61,766 nucleotides of DNA from Herbinix sp. GTDB taxonomy: Bacteria > Bacillota > Clostridia > Lachnospirales > Lachnospiraceae. The notes under the pieces are model-generated. The model was not told the origin of the DNA. It ran no database searches and saw nothing but the letters and a program-made list of their open reading frames with translations. Made by a program: the position numbers and the translations under genes. The first letter of the stretch is position 1, and the number at the start of each line of letters is the position of its first letter. The DNA is taken from the NCBI GenBank assembly GCA_029238935.1, contig JAQZBN010000021.1, positions 1 through 61,766 on the forward strand. The letters run 5' to 3'. Positions 25,407 to 34,551 of the stretch are shown here, piece after piece.

Positions 25407-26753
25407 ATGGCTTCATCGTTAAAATATGCGCCTATCGCGGATTTAATTAGTGCATTCGAGATTATGTACGAACAAAACAGAACAGAGGTTTTGTTATCAA
25501 AAATATACGGTTTACACAACGCTTTAGCATTTGTTAATTTTGGATGTATTTCAGATACAGATTCTGTATGTGTAATCACCCATAATCATGATATTATTAC
25601 TTGGATTATATCGTATCTTTATACCCCAAATAGATTAGTGATCAATACATTTCATTCTGATGGTAATGAAAATATAATAAAACAGGAGGATTTTCATCAA
25701 TTATTATCTGGTTATCATTATACGGAACCAATCTTTTCGAGTAGGGATGTGATTAACATAGAATACTCGGAGGATCCTTTTGATGTAGTTTTTATAGGAG
25801 TACACAACTTTGTTAGCTTGCTTTCGAATACATCACACAATCGATTTCATCTTGAATTAGGTGATGAATATGAGCTGTTTGAGAAATATCTTGTAGAAGT
25901 AAGTTATAAATTGAAAGATGAAGGCGTGTTAATTATACTTACGAAACCAGGATGGATACTAAAGTCATGGAAATTATTAGATGAACTAAGCTTATATCTG
26001 GACTATGATAATTACAACTTATATGTGAATGATGAAAGACATCCGAATACTCTCATTTGGCTAAAGTATATAAAAAACAATAACTATGTTAACGTAGAAT
26101 TCAAACAGAAGAATATTATAAATCTAATGAGAGATAACAACATTGATCGTCTGTTCGCCCATAGAAACAATTTAATATTTCCCTATGTTGAGTTATCGGA
26201 AGATCATACGGAAGCATACGTTGATTTAGACCAAAATTCAGAATATATGCAGTATTTTTTTACTTCGGAGACAACACTTAATCTGTCAAAACTATGCGGT
26301 GGTTATACAGCCTGTTTAGTAACTCCCTCTGTTGCGCTATGTGCCTATAAGGCGAGTAAGAATGTCATTCTTTTTGAACGTGATAATCGCTTTCGAGAGA
26401 ACGGAGGTTTAAAGTTTGTAAAATACGACCTATATAAAGGCCTTCCAAAGCTTTTATATAATAAGTATTTCAATAAATTCGATACGGTGATATGCGATCC
26501 ACCTTTCAATATAAGACTAGATGAACTTACGAAGGATATTGATGAACTACTGATACAGGATAAAAAGAGTAAGGTATATATTATCTTTCCTAGTAAAGAC
26601 AAAGCAAGGCTAGTCAGTGCAATGAAAGTGAAAGGCTTCTATTTGGTTGATGACGCTGATCAAATATGCATCGAATATGCCAGACCACCTAAAATTGTAC
26701 GAATGAATGGTAAAGAAGCGATACAATTATATATGTTCTCTTATCTACGATAA
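25407..26753 (+). CDS. two-domain methyltransferase-like protein with DPPF motif
   Basis: A 448-residue protein. The N-terminal half (about residues 50-215) looks like a degenerate class I methyltransferase fold. The C-terminal half (about 285-448) holds FDTVICDPPFNIRLDEL, the DPPF catalytic motif of N6-adenine or lysine methyltransferases, with strands upstream (NVILFERDNRF) in the place of the SAM-binding acidic loop. This resembles the N6-adenineMlase (PF10237) branch, whose eukaryotic members methylate elongation factor lysine. RNA, DNA or protein could be the target. AAAGGAGG precedes ATG 25407. No restriction gene is nearby. Confidence 0.72.
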   Translation: MASSLKYAPIADLISAFEIMYEQNRTEVLLSKIYGLHNALAFVNFGCISDTDSVCVITHNHDIITWIISYLYTPNRLVINTFHSDGNENIIKQEDFHQLLSGYHYTEPIFSSRDVINIEYSEDPFDVVFIGVHNFVSLLSNTSHNRFHLELGDEYELFEKYLVEVSYKLKDEGVLIILTKPGWILKSWKLLDELSLYLDYDNYNLYVNDERHPNTLIWLKYIKNNNYVNVEFKQKNIINLMRDNNIDRLFAHRNNLIFPYVELSEDHTEAYVDLDQNSEYMQYFFTSETTLNLSKLCGGYTACLVTPSVALCAYKASKNVILFERDNRFRENGGLKFVKYDLYKGLPKLLYNKYFNKFDTVICDPPFNIRLDELTKDIDELLIQDKKSKVYIIFPSKDKARLVSAMKVKGFYLVDDADQICIEYARPPKIVRMNGKEAIQLYMFSYLR

Positions 26754-26773
26754 GGAATTCATTTTGGTAATAC

Positions 26774-26813
26774 GAAACGAGCATGCATTCAATGAGTGTG
26801 GGCTCGTTTTTAT
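26774..26813 (+). terminator. hairpin terminator
   Basis: GAAACGAGC (26774-26782) pairs with GCTCGTTTT (26802-26810), running into a T tract. It closes the methyltransferase gene and isolates it from the rhamnose cluster. Confidence 0.75.
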
Positions 26814-26968
26814 CTTTATAATGAATAAAGGATCATGAAATTCAATCGTATGATATCTGGTACAAGAACAATATAATGCGAAAAGATACTGAAATAAGTA
26901 TTGATTGGAATTATAAAATGGTATAAGCTAACAAAGAACCTATGATACATAATAAAGGAAGTTTCCTT

Positions 26969-27931
26969 ATGAATACTGATATTTTAAACAGATTAAAGGT
27001 GATTACTCCAGAAGAACAGGATATTCTGAATGGAAATATTCATATCAATAAAGATATCTACATGAGTCCAACATCAAATATTATTGATAACAAAAAGCTT
27101 TTGGAGCAGAACAAACTAATACAGGTGCGACCTCATACCCGATTTATACATTTTCCAGAGCATAAACACAATTATGTGGAAGTGGTATATATGTGCAAGG
27201 GGCATACTCTGCATATCATCAACGGTGAGAAAGTAGAATTGCAGGAAGGCGAAATGCTTTTCTTAAGCCAAGATGCAAGCCAGGAGATTTTACCGGCAGA
27301 AATGAATGATATTGCAGTAAACTTCATCATACTTCCTGAGTTTTTCGACCGCACGCTACTGATGGTTGGAAAAGAAGAAAATCAGCTGAGAGACTTTATA
27401 GTTGGGTGTCTGCGAAATGAAGAAAATCATACCACCAGCTATTTGCATTTTAAAGTATCCGAAGTATTACCTATCCAAAATCTCTTAGAGAATTTAATTT
27501 GGTCAATTCTATATGATCAGCAGAACGATCGAAGCATTCAGCAGGTTACGATGGGACTATTGTTTCTGCTGCTTATGAATCATATTGATAAGGTTTCTGT
27601 AGGTAATAATCAATATGAACAGAAGCTAACGATGCAATTATTACGTTTTATCGAAGAAAATTATAAAGACGGTAAGTTATCCGATTTAGCGGAGGATTTG
27701 CATTGTGATCTGTACTGGCTTAGTCGTATGGTAAAGAGATTAACCGGTAAAACCTATACTGAATTAGTACAGAACAAGCGACTAAACCAGGCAGCCTTTT
27801 TGCTGTCTACTACACGACTAACAGTCGCTGACATCAGCCTTGCAGTAGGCTATGATAATGTAAGTTACTTTCATCGTATCTTCCAAAGAAGATTTCATGC
27901 TTCACCAAAAGAATATAGAAGTTGCAAATAA
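26969..27931 (+). CDS. AraC-family regulator of the rhamnose cluster
   Basis: A 320-residue regulator. The N-terminal part (about 55-170) is a cupin-like sensor (RFIHFPEHKHNYVEVVYMCK, HTLHIINGEKVELQEGEMLF). The C-terminal part has two helix-turn-helix motifs (GKLSDLAEDLHCDLYWLSRM and LTVADISLAVGYDNVSYFHR) and ends in the AraC signature ASPKEYRSCK. AAAGGAAG at 26954-26961 selects ATG 26969. It lies directly upstream of rhaB in the same direction, so it most likely senses L-rhamnose and activates the cluster. That role is inferred from position. Confidence 0.88.
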   Translation: MNTDILNRLKVITPEEQDILNGNIHINKDIYMSPTSNIIDNKKLLEQNKLIQVRPHTRFIHFPEHKHNYVEVVYMCKGHTLHIINGEKVELQEGEMLFLSQDASQEILPAEMNDIAVNFIILPEFFDRTLLMVGKEENQLRDFIVGCLRNEENHTTSYLHFKVSEVLPIQNLLENLIWSILYDQQNDRSIQQVTMGLLFLLLMNHIDKVSVGNNQYEQKLTMQLLRFIEENYKDGKLSDLAEDLHCDLYWLSRMVKRLTGKTYTELVQNKRLNQAAFLLSTTRLTVADISLAVGYDNVSYFHRIFQRRFHASPKEYRSCK

Positions 27932-27968
27932 GGACACTTTTTATTACAAATGGTGTTCTTTTTTTTTA
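27930..27968 (+). terminator. terminator between the regulator and rhaB
   Basis: AAGGACAC (27930-27937) pairs with GTGTTCTT (27953-27960), one G-T wobble, and a run of Ts follows. It overlaps the regulator stop codon and separates the regulator transcript from rhaB. Confidence 0.7.
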
Positions 27969-27977
27969 CCTTATTTT

Positions 27978-27986
27978 TGGTATACT
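27978..27986 (+). promoter_or_regulatory. candidate extended -10 promoter of rhaB
   Basis: TGGTATACT is an extended -10 element 30 bases before the rhaB start, just after the terminator T tract. No good -35 box is present, as expected for an AraC-activated promoter. Confidence 0.45.
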
Positions 27987-28015
27987 TTACTACAAAGAAA
28001 GGGGAAATGTCTAGG

Positions 28016-29431
28016 ATGGTAAACTATTGTTTAGCAATTGATATCGGTGCCTCCAGTGGGAGACACATTTTGGGACATCTTGATCATGGAAGGCTTCAGA
28101 TTGAGGAAGTACATCGCTTTGAAAATGGAATGAAGAATATTGACGGTCAGCTATGTTGGGATCTAGACAGACTATTTCATGAAATCTTAGTTGGTATGAA
28201 GAAATGTAAAACCATCGGTAAAATTCCTACGAGTGTTGGCATAGATACCTGGGGAGTCGATTTTGTATTACTTGATCAAAAAGATCATAGAATAGGAAAT
28301 GCGGTTGCATACCGAGATGACAGAACAATCGATATGGATCAATTAGTATATTCCTTTCTATCAGAAGAGCAATTATATCACCGGACCGGGATACAAAAGC
28401 AAAGTTTTAATACTATTTATCAATTGATGGCAGTCAAGAAACAGCATCCGGAGTATCTAGTAAGTGCAGAAAACATAGTAATGATACCGGATTATTTTCA
28501 TTTCTTATTAAGCGGGATCAAACGATGTGAATATACGAACGCCACAACGACACAGCTGGTTAGCCCTATGACCAAGGACTGGGACAGGGAACTTATCAGG
28601 CTGTTAGGCTATCCTGAGAAAATATTTCCAAGGATCGAGGTCCCTGGAACCTATCTGGGTTACCTAACCAAAGAGATACAGGATGAAATTGGATATGACT
28701 GCAAGGTGATATTACCTGCTACTCACGACACTGGTTCGGCCATCCTAGCAGTTCCTACGAAGGATAATAATCCACTTTATATAAGCTCCGGAACTTGGTC
28801 TTTGATGGGGACGGAACGAAGCATTGCCGATTGTTCCTTGATAAGTAAGCAACTAAATTTTTCGAATGAGGGTGGATTTGATTATCGATTCCGTTATCTA
28901 AAAAATATAATGGGTCTTTGGATGATTCAATCCGTGAAGAAAGAAATTGGTAATGGTTTGAGTTTTTCTGATATCTGTAATTTAGCATCTGAAGAGTCAA
29001 TCCCTTCCATAATTAATTGCAATGATAACCGCTTTTTATCACCGGACAATATGACATCAGAGGTTAAAAAAGCTTGCAATGAAACTAATCAACCAATACC
29101 GGAAGGGATAGGTCAGGTTGCGGCTGTGATCTATAATAGCTTAGCATTCTGTTATCAGAATACAGTAAGAGAATTAGAAGAAATGTCTATTCATACCTTT
29201 GATAGTCTACATATTGTTGGGGGTGGTTCGAATGCTGAATATTTAAATGATTTAACAGCTAGATTTACAGGTAAGACAGTTTACGCTGGACCTACAGAGG
29301 CAACTGCTATTGGAAATATAATCGCACAAATGATTTCTCTTCAGGTATTACCGGACTTAAGTTCTGCCCGTGAATGCGTGATGAAATCCTTTGATGTTAA
29401 GAAATATGAAAGTAATCCGAAAACGGTATAG
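28016..29431 (+). CDS. rhaB: rhamnulokinase
   Basis: A 471-residue FGGY-family sugar kinase that phosphorylates L-rhamnulose at O1 with ATP. The N-terminal phosphate loop is LAIDIGASSGRHILGHL, and GIDTWGVDFVLLD is the sugar-binding and catalytic region. HIVGGGSNAEYLNDLTA near the C-terminus is the adenosine-binding loop. It has the typical family length. Two ATGs are possible, 28007 and 28016. The RBS AAAGGGG (27998-28004) is too close to the first, so 28016 is preferred. It heads the rhaB-rhaA-rhaD unit. Confidence 0.94.
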   Translation: MVNYCLAIDIGASSGRHILGHLDHGRLQIEEVHRFENGMKNIDGQLCWDLDRLFHEILVGMKKCKTIGKIPTSVGIDTWGVDFVLLDQKDHRIGNAVAYRDDRTIDMDQLVYSFLSEEQLYHRTGIQKQSFNTIYQLMAVKKQHPEYLVSAENIVMIPDYFHFLLSGIKRCEYTNATTTQLVSPMTKDWDRELIRLLGYPEKIFPRIEVPGTYLGYLTKEIQDEIGYDCKVILPATHDTGSAILAVPTKDNNPLYISSGTWSLMGTERSIADCSLISKQLNFSNEGGFDYRFRYLKNIMGLWMIQSVKKEIGNGLSFSDICNLASEESIPSIINCNDNRFLSPDNMTSEVKKACNETNQPIPEGIGQVAAVIYNSLAFCYQNTVRELEEMSIHTFDSLHIVGGGSNAEYLNDLTARFTGKTVYAGPTEATAIGNIIAQMISLQVLPDLSSARECVMKSFDVKKYESNPKTV

Positions 29432-29585
29432 GTTAAAAGACACAAAAAAGCTAAAAGACGCAACATAGGGTAACAAGAGTTATATAGCAGGAAAATAAAA
29501 CGAGTATTGAAGTAATGTAGAATCACTGCAAAAGTAGTTTAAAGTAATATAACAAACAATATAACTGAGAAATATAGAGAAAATA

Positions 29586-29635
29586 CAGAGATATGCAGAG
29601 ATATGCAGAGATATATAGAGATATATAGAGAAATA
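29586..29635 (+). repeat. 10-bp tandem repeat between rhaB and rhaA
   Basis: Five copies of a 10-bp unit (cagagatatg, drifting to tagagatata) lie in the 283-base rhaB-rhaA gap. The period is close to one helical turn. No terminator is seen in the gap, so the repeat is probably transcribed. Confidence 0.8.
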
Positions 29636-29714
29636 TAGAATTAACATAGAAATACCATAGAAGAATCATGGAAGAAAATAATCAAACGATTAATCATCAT
29701 AAGGAGGAATTACT

Positions 29715-30965
29715 ATGACAACGATGGAAAGATATCAATCTACAAAAGAAATCTATGCAGCCATTGGTGTAGATACAGAGGAAGCGATAAGTACCCTAAG
29801 TAAAATACCGATTTCTATGCATTGCTGGCAGGGAGATGATGTGACAGGATTTGAACATGCGGGATCATTATCCGGAGGGATTCAAGCCACTGGGAATTAT
29901 CCAGGGAAGGCAAGAACACCGGAAGAACTAATGTCAGATATGGATAAAGCACTAAGTCTAATTCCTGGTATACATAAAATCAATCTCCATGCATGTTATG
30001 CAATCTTTGAACCGGGAGAATCTGTTGATAGGGATCAATTAGAACCGAAACACTTTAGACGATGGGTGGATTTTGCTAAAGAAAGAAAGTTGGGTATCGA
30101 CTTTAACCCCACCTTTTTCTCCCATCCCAAGGCAATGGATGCGACATTATCCAGTGAGAAGGATGATATAAGAAAGTTTTGGATTGAGCATGGGAAATGC
30201 TCAATTAAGATAGCAGAATATTTTGCAGAGGAATTAGGTGTTCCCTGCTGCATGAATATCTGGATTCCCGATGGGTATAAGGATATTCCGGCGGACAGAA
30301 CTTCCCCAAGAGTAAGACTAAAGGATTCTCTCGATCAAATGATATCCATTCCCTATGATAAAAGTAAAGTTTATGTGGCAGTTGAGTCCAAGGTATTTGG
30401 TATTGGTTTGGAAAGCTATACCGTTGGATCCCATGAATTTTATATGAATTACGCTGCAAAGAATAATCTACTTTGCCTACTGGATAATGGTCATTATCAC
30501 CCAACGGAATCTGTCGCTGATAAGATTAGTTCTATGCTATTATTTTCCGATCATTTAGCACTCCATGTAACCAGATCGGTTCGATGGGATAGTGATCATA
30601 TTGTTTTATTTGACGATGAGACGAGGGAGATTGCGAAAGAAATCATACGGAATGGGTATGAAAAAGTGTTCCTGGCACTTGACTTTTTTGATGCAAGTAT
30701 TAATCGTATTGCTGCCTGGGTGATTGGAATGCGAAATATGCAAAAAGCTCTACTCTCTGCGCTTTTACTTCCAACAGACAAACTTACGTCACTTCAGAAA
30801 AATAGAGATCTGACAGAACTCATCATGTTGCAGGAAGAAATGAAATTATATCCGATTGGAGATGTATGGAATTACTTCTGTGAGATAAAGGAAGTACCTG
30901 CAACAGAAGATTGGTTTCCAATCATCAGAGATTATGAAAAAAATGTATTATCAAAACGAATATAA
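29715..30965 (+). CDS. rhaA: L-rhamnose isomerase
   Basis: A 416-residue metal-dependent isomerase that converts L-rhamnose to L-rhamnulose. The family opening MHCWQGDDVTGFE is present, with SGGIQATGNYPGKARTPEEL, KINLHACYA, and the metal-site region NNLLCLLDNGHYHPTE. Length matches E. coli RhaA (419). AAGGAGG stands just before ATG 29715. It lies between rhaB and rhaD on the same strand. This is the first step of the pathway although its gene is second. Confidence 0.96.
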   Translation: MTTMERYQSTKEIYAAIGVDTEEAISTLSKIPISMHCWQGDDVTGFEHAGSLSGGIQATGNYPGKARTPEELMSDMDKALSLIPGIHKINLHACYAIFEPGESVDRDQLEPKHFRRWVDFAKERKLGIDFNPTFFSHPKAMDATLSSEKDDIRKFWIEHGKCSIKIAEYFAEELGVPCCMNIWIPDGYKDIPADRTSPRVRLKDSLDQMISIPYDKSKVYVAVESKVFGIGLESYTVGSHEFYMNYAAKNNLLCLLDNGHYHPTESVADKISSMLLFSDHLALHVTRSVRWDSDHIVLFDDETREIAKEIIRNGYEKVFLALDFFDASINRIAAWVIGMRNMQKALLSALLLPTDKLTSLQKNRDLTELIMLQEEMKLYPIGDVWNYFCEIKEVPATEDWFPIIRDYEKNVLSKRI

Positions 30966-31010
30966 TATTTTATAATAAAACGATACCATGTAGAAAAGTG
31001 AGGAAATGAT

Positions 31011-31838
31011 ATGAAGGTACTGGAAGCTGAATTTGTGAAAGGCTTTATTCGCATGGCCAATGATGGCTGGGAAATGGGTTGGCATGAGAGAAATGGCGGA
31101 AACTTAAGCTATAGAATAAAAAAGGAAGAAATTGAAAATCTCTCAGAAGACTTCACTTATAACAATAATTGGAAACCGATTGGGACCACTGTGAAAAGCT
31201 TAGGTGGGGAGTTCTTCTTAGTAACCGGAAGTGGTAAGTTTTTTCGTAATGTCTTAATAAAACCGGATGATTCCATAGCAATTATTGAAATTGATCATTT
31301 AGGTGAAAACTATAAAATTTGCTGGGGCCTTGTAAATGGAGGACGCCCTACCAGTGAATTACCATCCCATTTGATGAATCATGAGGTTAAGATGATAGCA
31401 TCCGGCGGAAAACACCGAGTAATCTATCATGCTCATACAACCAACGTAATCGCACTTACCTTTGTATTACCACTTCAAGATGAAGTATTTACTCGTGAAT
31501 TATGGGAAATGGCCACCGAATGTCCGGTGGTGTTTCCGGATGGTATCGGAGTTGTTCCGTGGATGATTCCCGGAGGACGTGATATTGCAGTTGCAACCAG
31601 TGAATTGATGAAACGATATGATGTTGCAATCTGGGCACATCATGGAATGTTTTGTTCAGGAGAAGATTTTGATCTAACCTTCGGCTTAATGCATACGGTA
31701 GAAAAATCGGCGGAAATTCTTAATAAAGTATTAGCAATTCAACCGAACAAATTGCAAACAATAAAGGAACATGATTTTAGAGAATTAGCGAAGGGATTTA
31801 ACCTTACGTTACCGGAAAGGTTTTTGTATACGAAATAA
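31011..31838 (+). CDS. rhaD: rhamnulose-1-phosphate aldolase
   Basis: A 275-residue class II aldolase that splits L-rhamnulose-1-phosphate into dihydroxyacetone phosphate and L-lactaldehyde. The zinc ligands are visible as His140 and His142 in YHAHTTNV and His211 in WAHHGMF, with catalytic Glu116 in TSELPSH. These positions are within one residue of E. coli RhaD. GTGAGG precedes ATG 31011. It is the last gene of the unit; a terminator follows at once. Confidence 0.96.
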   Translation: MKVLEAEFVKGFIRMANDGWEMGWHERNGGNLSYRIKKEEIENLSEDFTYNNNWKPIGTTVKSLGGEFFLVTGSGKFFRNVLIKPDDSIAIIEIDHLGENYKICWGLVNGGRPTSELPSHLMNHEVKMIASGGKHRVIYHAHTTNVIALTFVLPLQDEVFTRELWEMATECPVVFPDGIGVVPWMIPGGRDIAVATSELMKRYDVAIWAHHGMFCSGEDFDLTFGLMHTVEKSAEILNKVLAIQPNKLQTIKEHDFRELAKGFNLTLPERFLYTK

Positions 31839-31851
31839 AATATATAGTAAA

Positions 31852-31887
31852 AAAGTCTTGCGGCTTGATATTGCAGGACTTTTTTTA
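31852..31887 (+). terminator. terminator of the rhamnose operon
   Basis: AAAGTCTTGC (31852-31861) pairs with GCAGGACTTT (31873-31882), one wobble, followed by a T tract. Confidence 0.85.
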
Positions 31888-32411
31888 TGAATGTATTCAA
31901 TTGAAGTTGGATTATGATTCGAGCTTTGCGGTACAGTCACTTATCGTATCAAATAAAAGCAACAAATATTTGCAATAGAAAATATTTATTTAAATTTAAG
32001 TATAAGAAAGATAGCCTCGATTGATTACCAGTATAATGAAATATATATAGTTTTGATGTGCAAAGATACATTGATTTATTAATAATTTATTAGATTGTGG
32101 AAAATCATGGACGAGAACGCGGGGATAAGGTATAATCAATAAAGATTATTATTCCTGATACTTGTGATTATGAATAGCTTATTCAATACAATAAGAGAAT
32201 ATTTGTCCATATTATATATACTTATTTCAATTGAATATTTATTAGTTCATAGTATAAAAATAAGAGATCGTAGAGTGGTAGATAGTTCATATTTATATTT
32301 CTTAAATCAATCATAATATGGTCTTTTACTATATAATAAAGTTCTTATAGGAATACGTTATTGGTATATATAAAAGTTGAATTTATTTATTGATAAAGGG
32401 GGATAAACAAT
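31888..32411 (+). other. AT-rich non-coding stretch before the VOC gene
   Basis: There is no gene, hairpin or repeat I can support in this 524-base stretch. AAGGGGG near 32396-32402 is the RBS of the next gene. A promoter must lie here but several AT-rich candidates are equivalent. Confidence 0.4.
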
Positions 32412-32810
32412 ATGATTTCACCAGCATTTCACTTTACTGGTAACTGTAACGAAGCAATTAATTTTTATGAAGAGGTTTTTGACGCTATAGACAAACAGGT
32501 AGAATACTACCGTGATGCACCATCTAAACCGGGATTTCTTATAACAGATGATATGAAAGATCTTGTGATGCACGGGACCATGACCATATGTGGTACACCG
32601 GTTAATTTTAGTGATACTCTAGAAAAAACCAGTGTAGGTAACATGATCTGCTTAAATGTGTTCTGCCAATCATCAGATGAAGTGTGTCGAATATATCATA
32701 AACTGAAAGAAGACGGACAGGTTATAGTTGAATTAGGACCACAATTTTTTAGTTCAATGTATGGTTCAGTGATTGATCGATATGGAATAAAGTGGCAGTT
32801 AATCTCTTAA
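32412..32810 (+). CDS. VOC-superfamily protein, PhnB-like
   Basis: A 132-residue protein of the glyoxalase/bleomycin-resistance (VOC) fold, in the PhnB-like branch. Landmarks are AFHFTGNCNEAINFYEEVF at the N-terminus and YGSVIDRYGIKWQLIS at the C-terminus, the typical closing strand. The family's usual metal-binding residues are not obvious, so it may bind a small molecule rather than catalyse. AAGGGGG precedes ATG 32412. It stands alone, with a short inverted repeat TATCACT-N6-AGTGATA after it at 32815-32834. No other feature is seen from there to 33143. Confidence 0.85.
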   Translation: MISPAFHFTGNCNEAINFYEEVFDAIDKQVEYYRDAPSKPGFLITDDMKDLVMHGTMTICGTPVNFSDTLEKTSVGNMICLNVFCQSSDEVCRIYHKLKEDGQVIVELGPQFFSSMYGSVIDRYGIKWQLIS

Positions 32811-33143
32811 TTTCTATCACTGATATGAGTGATACTATTGGCTACTCATATACTTAGTTCGTATTAATTGTTGTGATTGAGTAAAGAGAAAATGGAATAT
32901 CATAATTTACATCAATATGATAATTATGGGAATACTAGACTATATTCGTATCTTAAGATAGTTTAGTATATTAAGGAAAAATGATAATAAGGAAATAACT
33001 ACTTAATTGAACCAATAGGTATATTATTGTGGTCATTTAAGATGGAGATATTATTAATTATTTTGTGAGATTGCCAGGAAGTCGAGTCTTGAATATAGGA
33101 ATATATAATAATGTAGATGAATACAAAAAGAAAAGGTGAGAAA

Positions 33144-34325
33144 ATGCAAGATAAAAGAGAAGAAGACTCATTAAAACAGCAAATACTTGAGATCATGAAG
33201 GAAGAGCAGACAACAAGAAATGAACACCAATCAGTAAGAAATGTGCCGCAAGATTCATTAAGAATGCGGAATAGGAAACGCGTAAAAAAGAAAAAACATA
33301 AAGCTTTAAAAATAGTAGGCATCACCATTGTTACATTGCTACTCCTGATGGCCTTAATTCTTGGAACAAAATTTGGACGCAGAATGATTTACCGATCTGC
33401 CAGTGACTTTATGTATGAGAATATGGATAATGAGGACATCATTAATGAATATGAAGAAGATGGTAATGATCAATATACAGATGCTATTCGACAGGAAGAT
33501 TATATTACGAATTACTTAATCTTTGGTATTGAAGAGATCGGTGGAGCAAGAAATACTGATTCCATGATGATCGCATCCATTAATACGAAAGATGATACAT
33601 TAAAGTTAACCTCCTTACTTCGAGACAGTTATGTTGAAATTCCGGGATATAAATCAAATAAATTAAATTCAGCATATGCAAAAGGCGGAGCTAGACTTCT
33701 GGTAGATACGATCGAACTAAATTATAAAATAAAAATTGAGGGTTATGCATCGGTAGACTTTAAATCCTTTGAAAAAATAGTAGATTTACTTGGTGGTGTA
33801 ACGATCGAGCTTGGTGAAAAAGAAGCGGAATATTTAAATACAACCAACTATATTTCAAAAAAAGCAAATCGAAATGTGAAACCCGGAATAAATAAATTAA
33901 ACGGGAATCAGGTTATGGGATATTGCCGTGTACGAAAAGTCGAGACTCTTGGTGGGGTGAATAATGATTATGGACGTATTGTTCGTCAACAAAGAGCTTT
34001 AAAAGCTATATTTGATAGTTATAAATCTCCGAAAAACCTATTAAAAATTCTTCCGATTACAAAAGAAATTCTTGGTTATGTAACTACAAATTTGACTCAA
34101 AATCAAATCGAGCAAGCCATGGAAGATGTAGTAGAAAATAAAATGAATGATCTAGAAACCTTCCGTATCCCAGTAGATGGTGCATTTGATGCTCCAAAAA
34201 GATATAATGGTATTGGTTATCCTATTGTATTAGACTGGGAAACAAATCGTATTGAATTATATAAATTTATTTTCCATGATACAGAGAAAGAAGCAAAGGA
34301 AGCATTAGCATCTTTGGGTGATTAA
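33144..34325 (+). CDS. LytR-CpsA-Psr family protein
   Basis: A 393-residue membrane protein. A basic cytoplasmic tail (RNRKRVKKKKHK) precedes one membrane helix (about residues 54-75). The extracellular LCP domain shows NYLIFGIEE, RNTDSMMIASINT, and LTSLLRDSYVEIPGYKSNKL. LCP enzymes move teichoic acids, capsule or other glycopolymers from a lipid carrier to peptidoglycan, and the Arg and Asp residues of these motifs bind the pyrophosphate lipid. AAGGTGAG at 33133-33140 selects ATG 33144 over 33117. It has its own terminator. Confidence 0.92.
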   Translation: MQDKREEDSLKQQILEIMKEEQTTRNEHQSVRNVPQDSLRMRNRKRVKKKKHKALKIVGITIVTLLLLMALILGTKFGRRMIYRSASDFMYENMDNEDIINEYEEDGNDQYTDAIRQEDYITNYLIFGIEEIGGARNTDSMMIASINTKDDTLKLTSLLRDSYVEIPGYKSNKLNSAYAKGGARLLVDTIELNYKIKIEGYASVDFKSFEKIVDLLGGVTIELGEKEAEYLNTTNYISKKANRNVKPGINKLNGNQVMGYCRVRKVETLGGVNNDYGRIVRQQRALKAIFDSYKSPKNLLKILPITKEILGYVTTNLTQNQIEQAMEDVVENKMNDLETFRIPVDGAFDAPKRYNGIGYPIVLDWETNRIELYKFIFHDTEKEAKEALASLGD

Positions 34326-34349
34326 TATTTATTCATTTTTATATTCATT

Positions 34350-34380
34350 AAATCAGAGGTTATTATACCTCTGATTTTTT
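34350..34380 (+). terminator. terminator of the LCP gene
   Basis: AATCAGAGGT pairs perfectly with ACCTCTGATT across a six-base loop, followed by six Ts. Confidence 0.9.
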
Positions 34381-34551
34381 ATTTCATGTAACTACTTAAT
34401 AGAACTACTTAATAGAACTACACTTTATACTTAATAAAATTTCATAGGAAGGGTTTGTATTAATACTACAAAATTATTGAAATAATTATTTGCATTCGCT
34501 TTTTATGACGAAAGTGAATATATTGTTATATAAATATTTTAGGAGTTGTAT

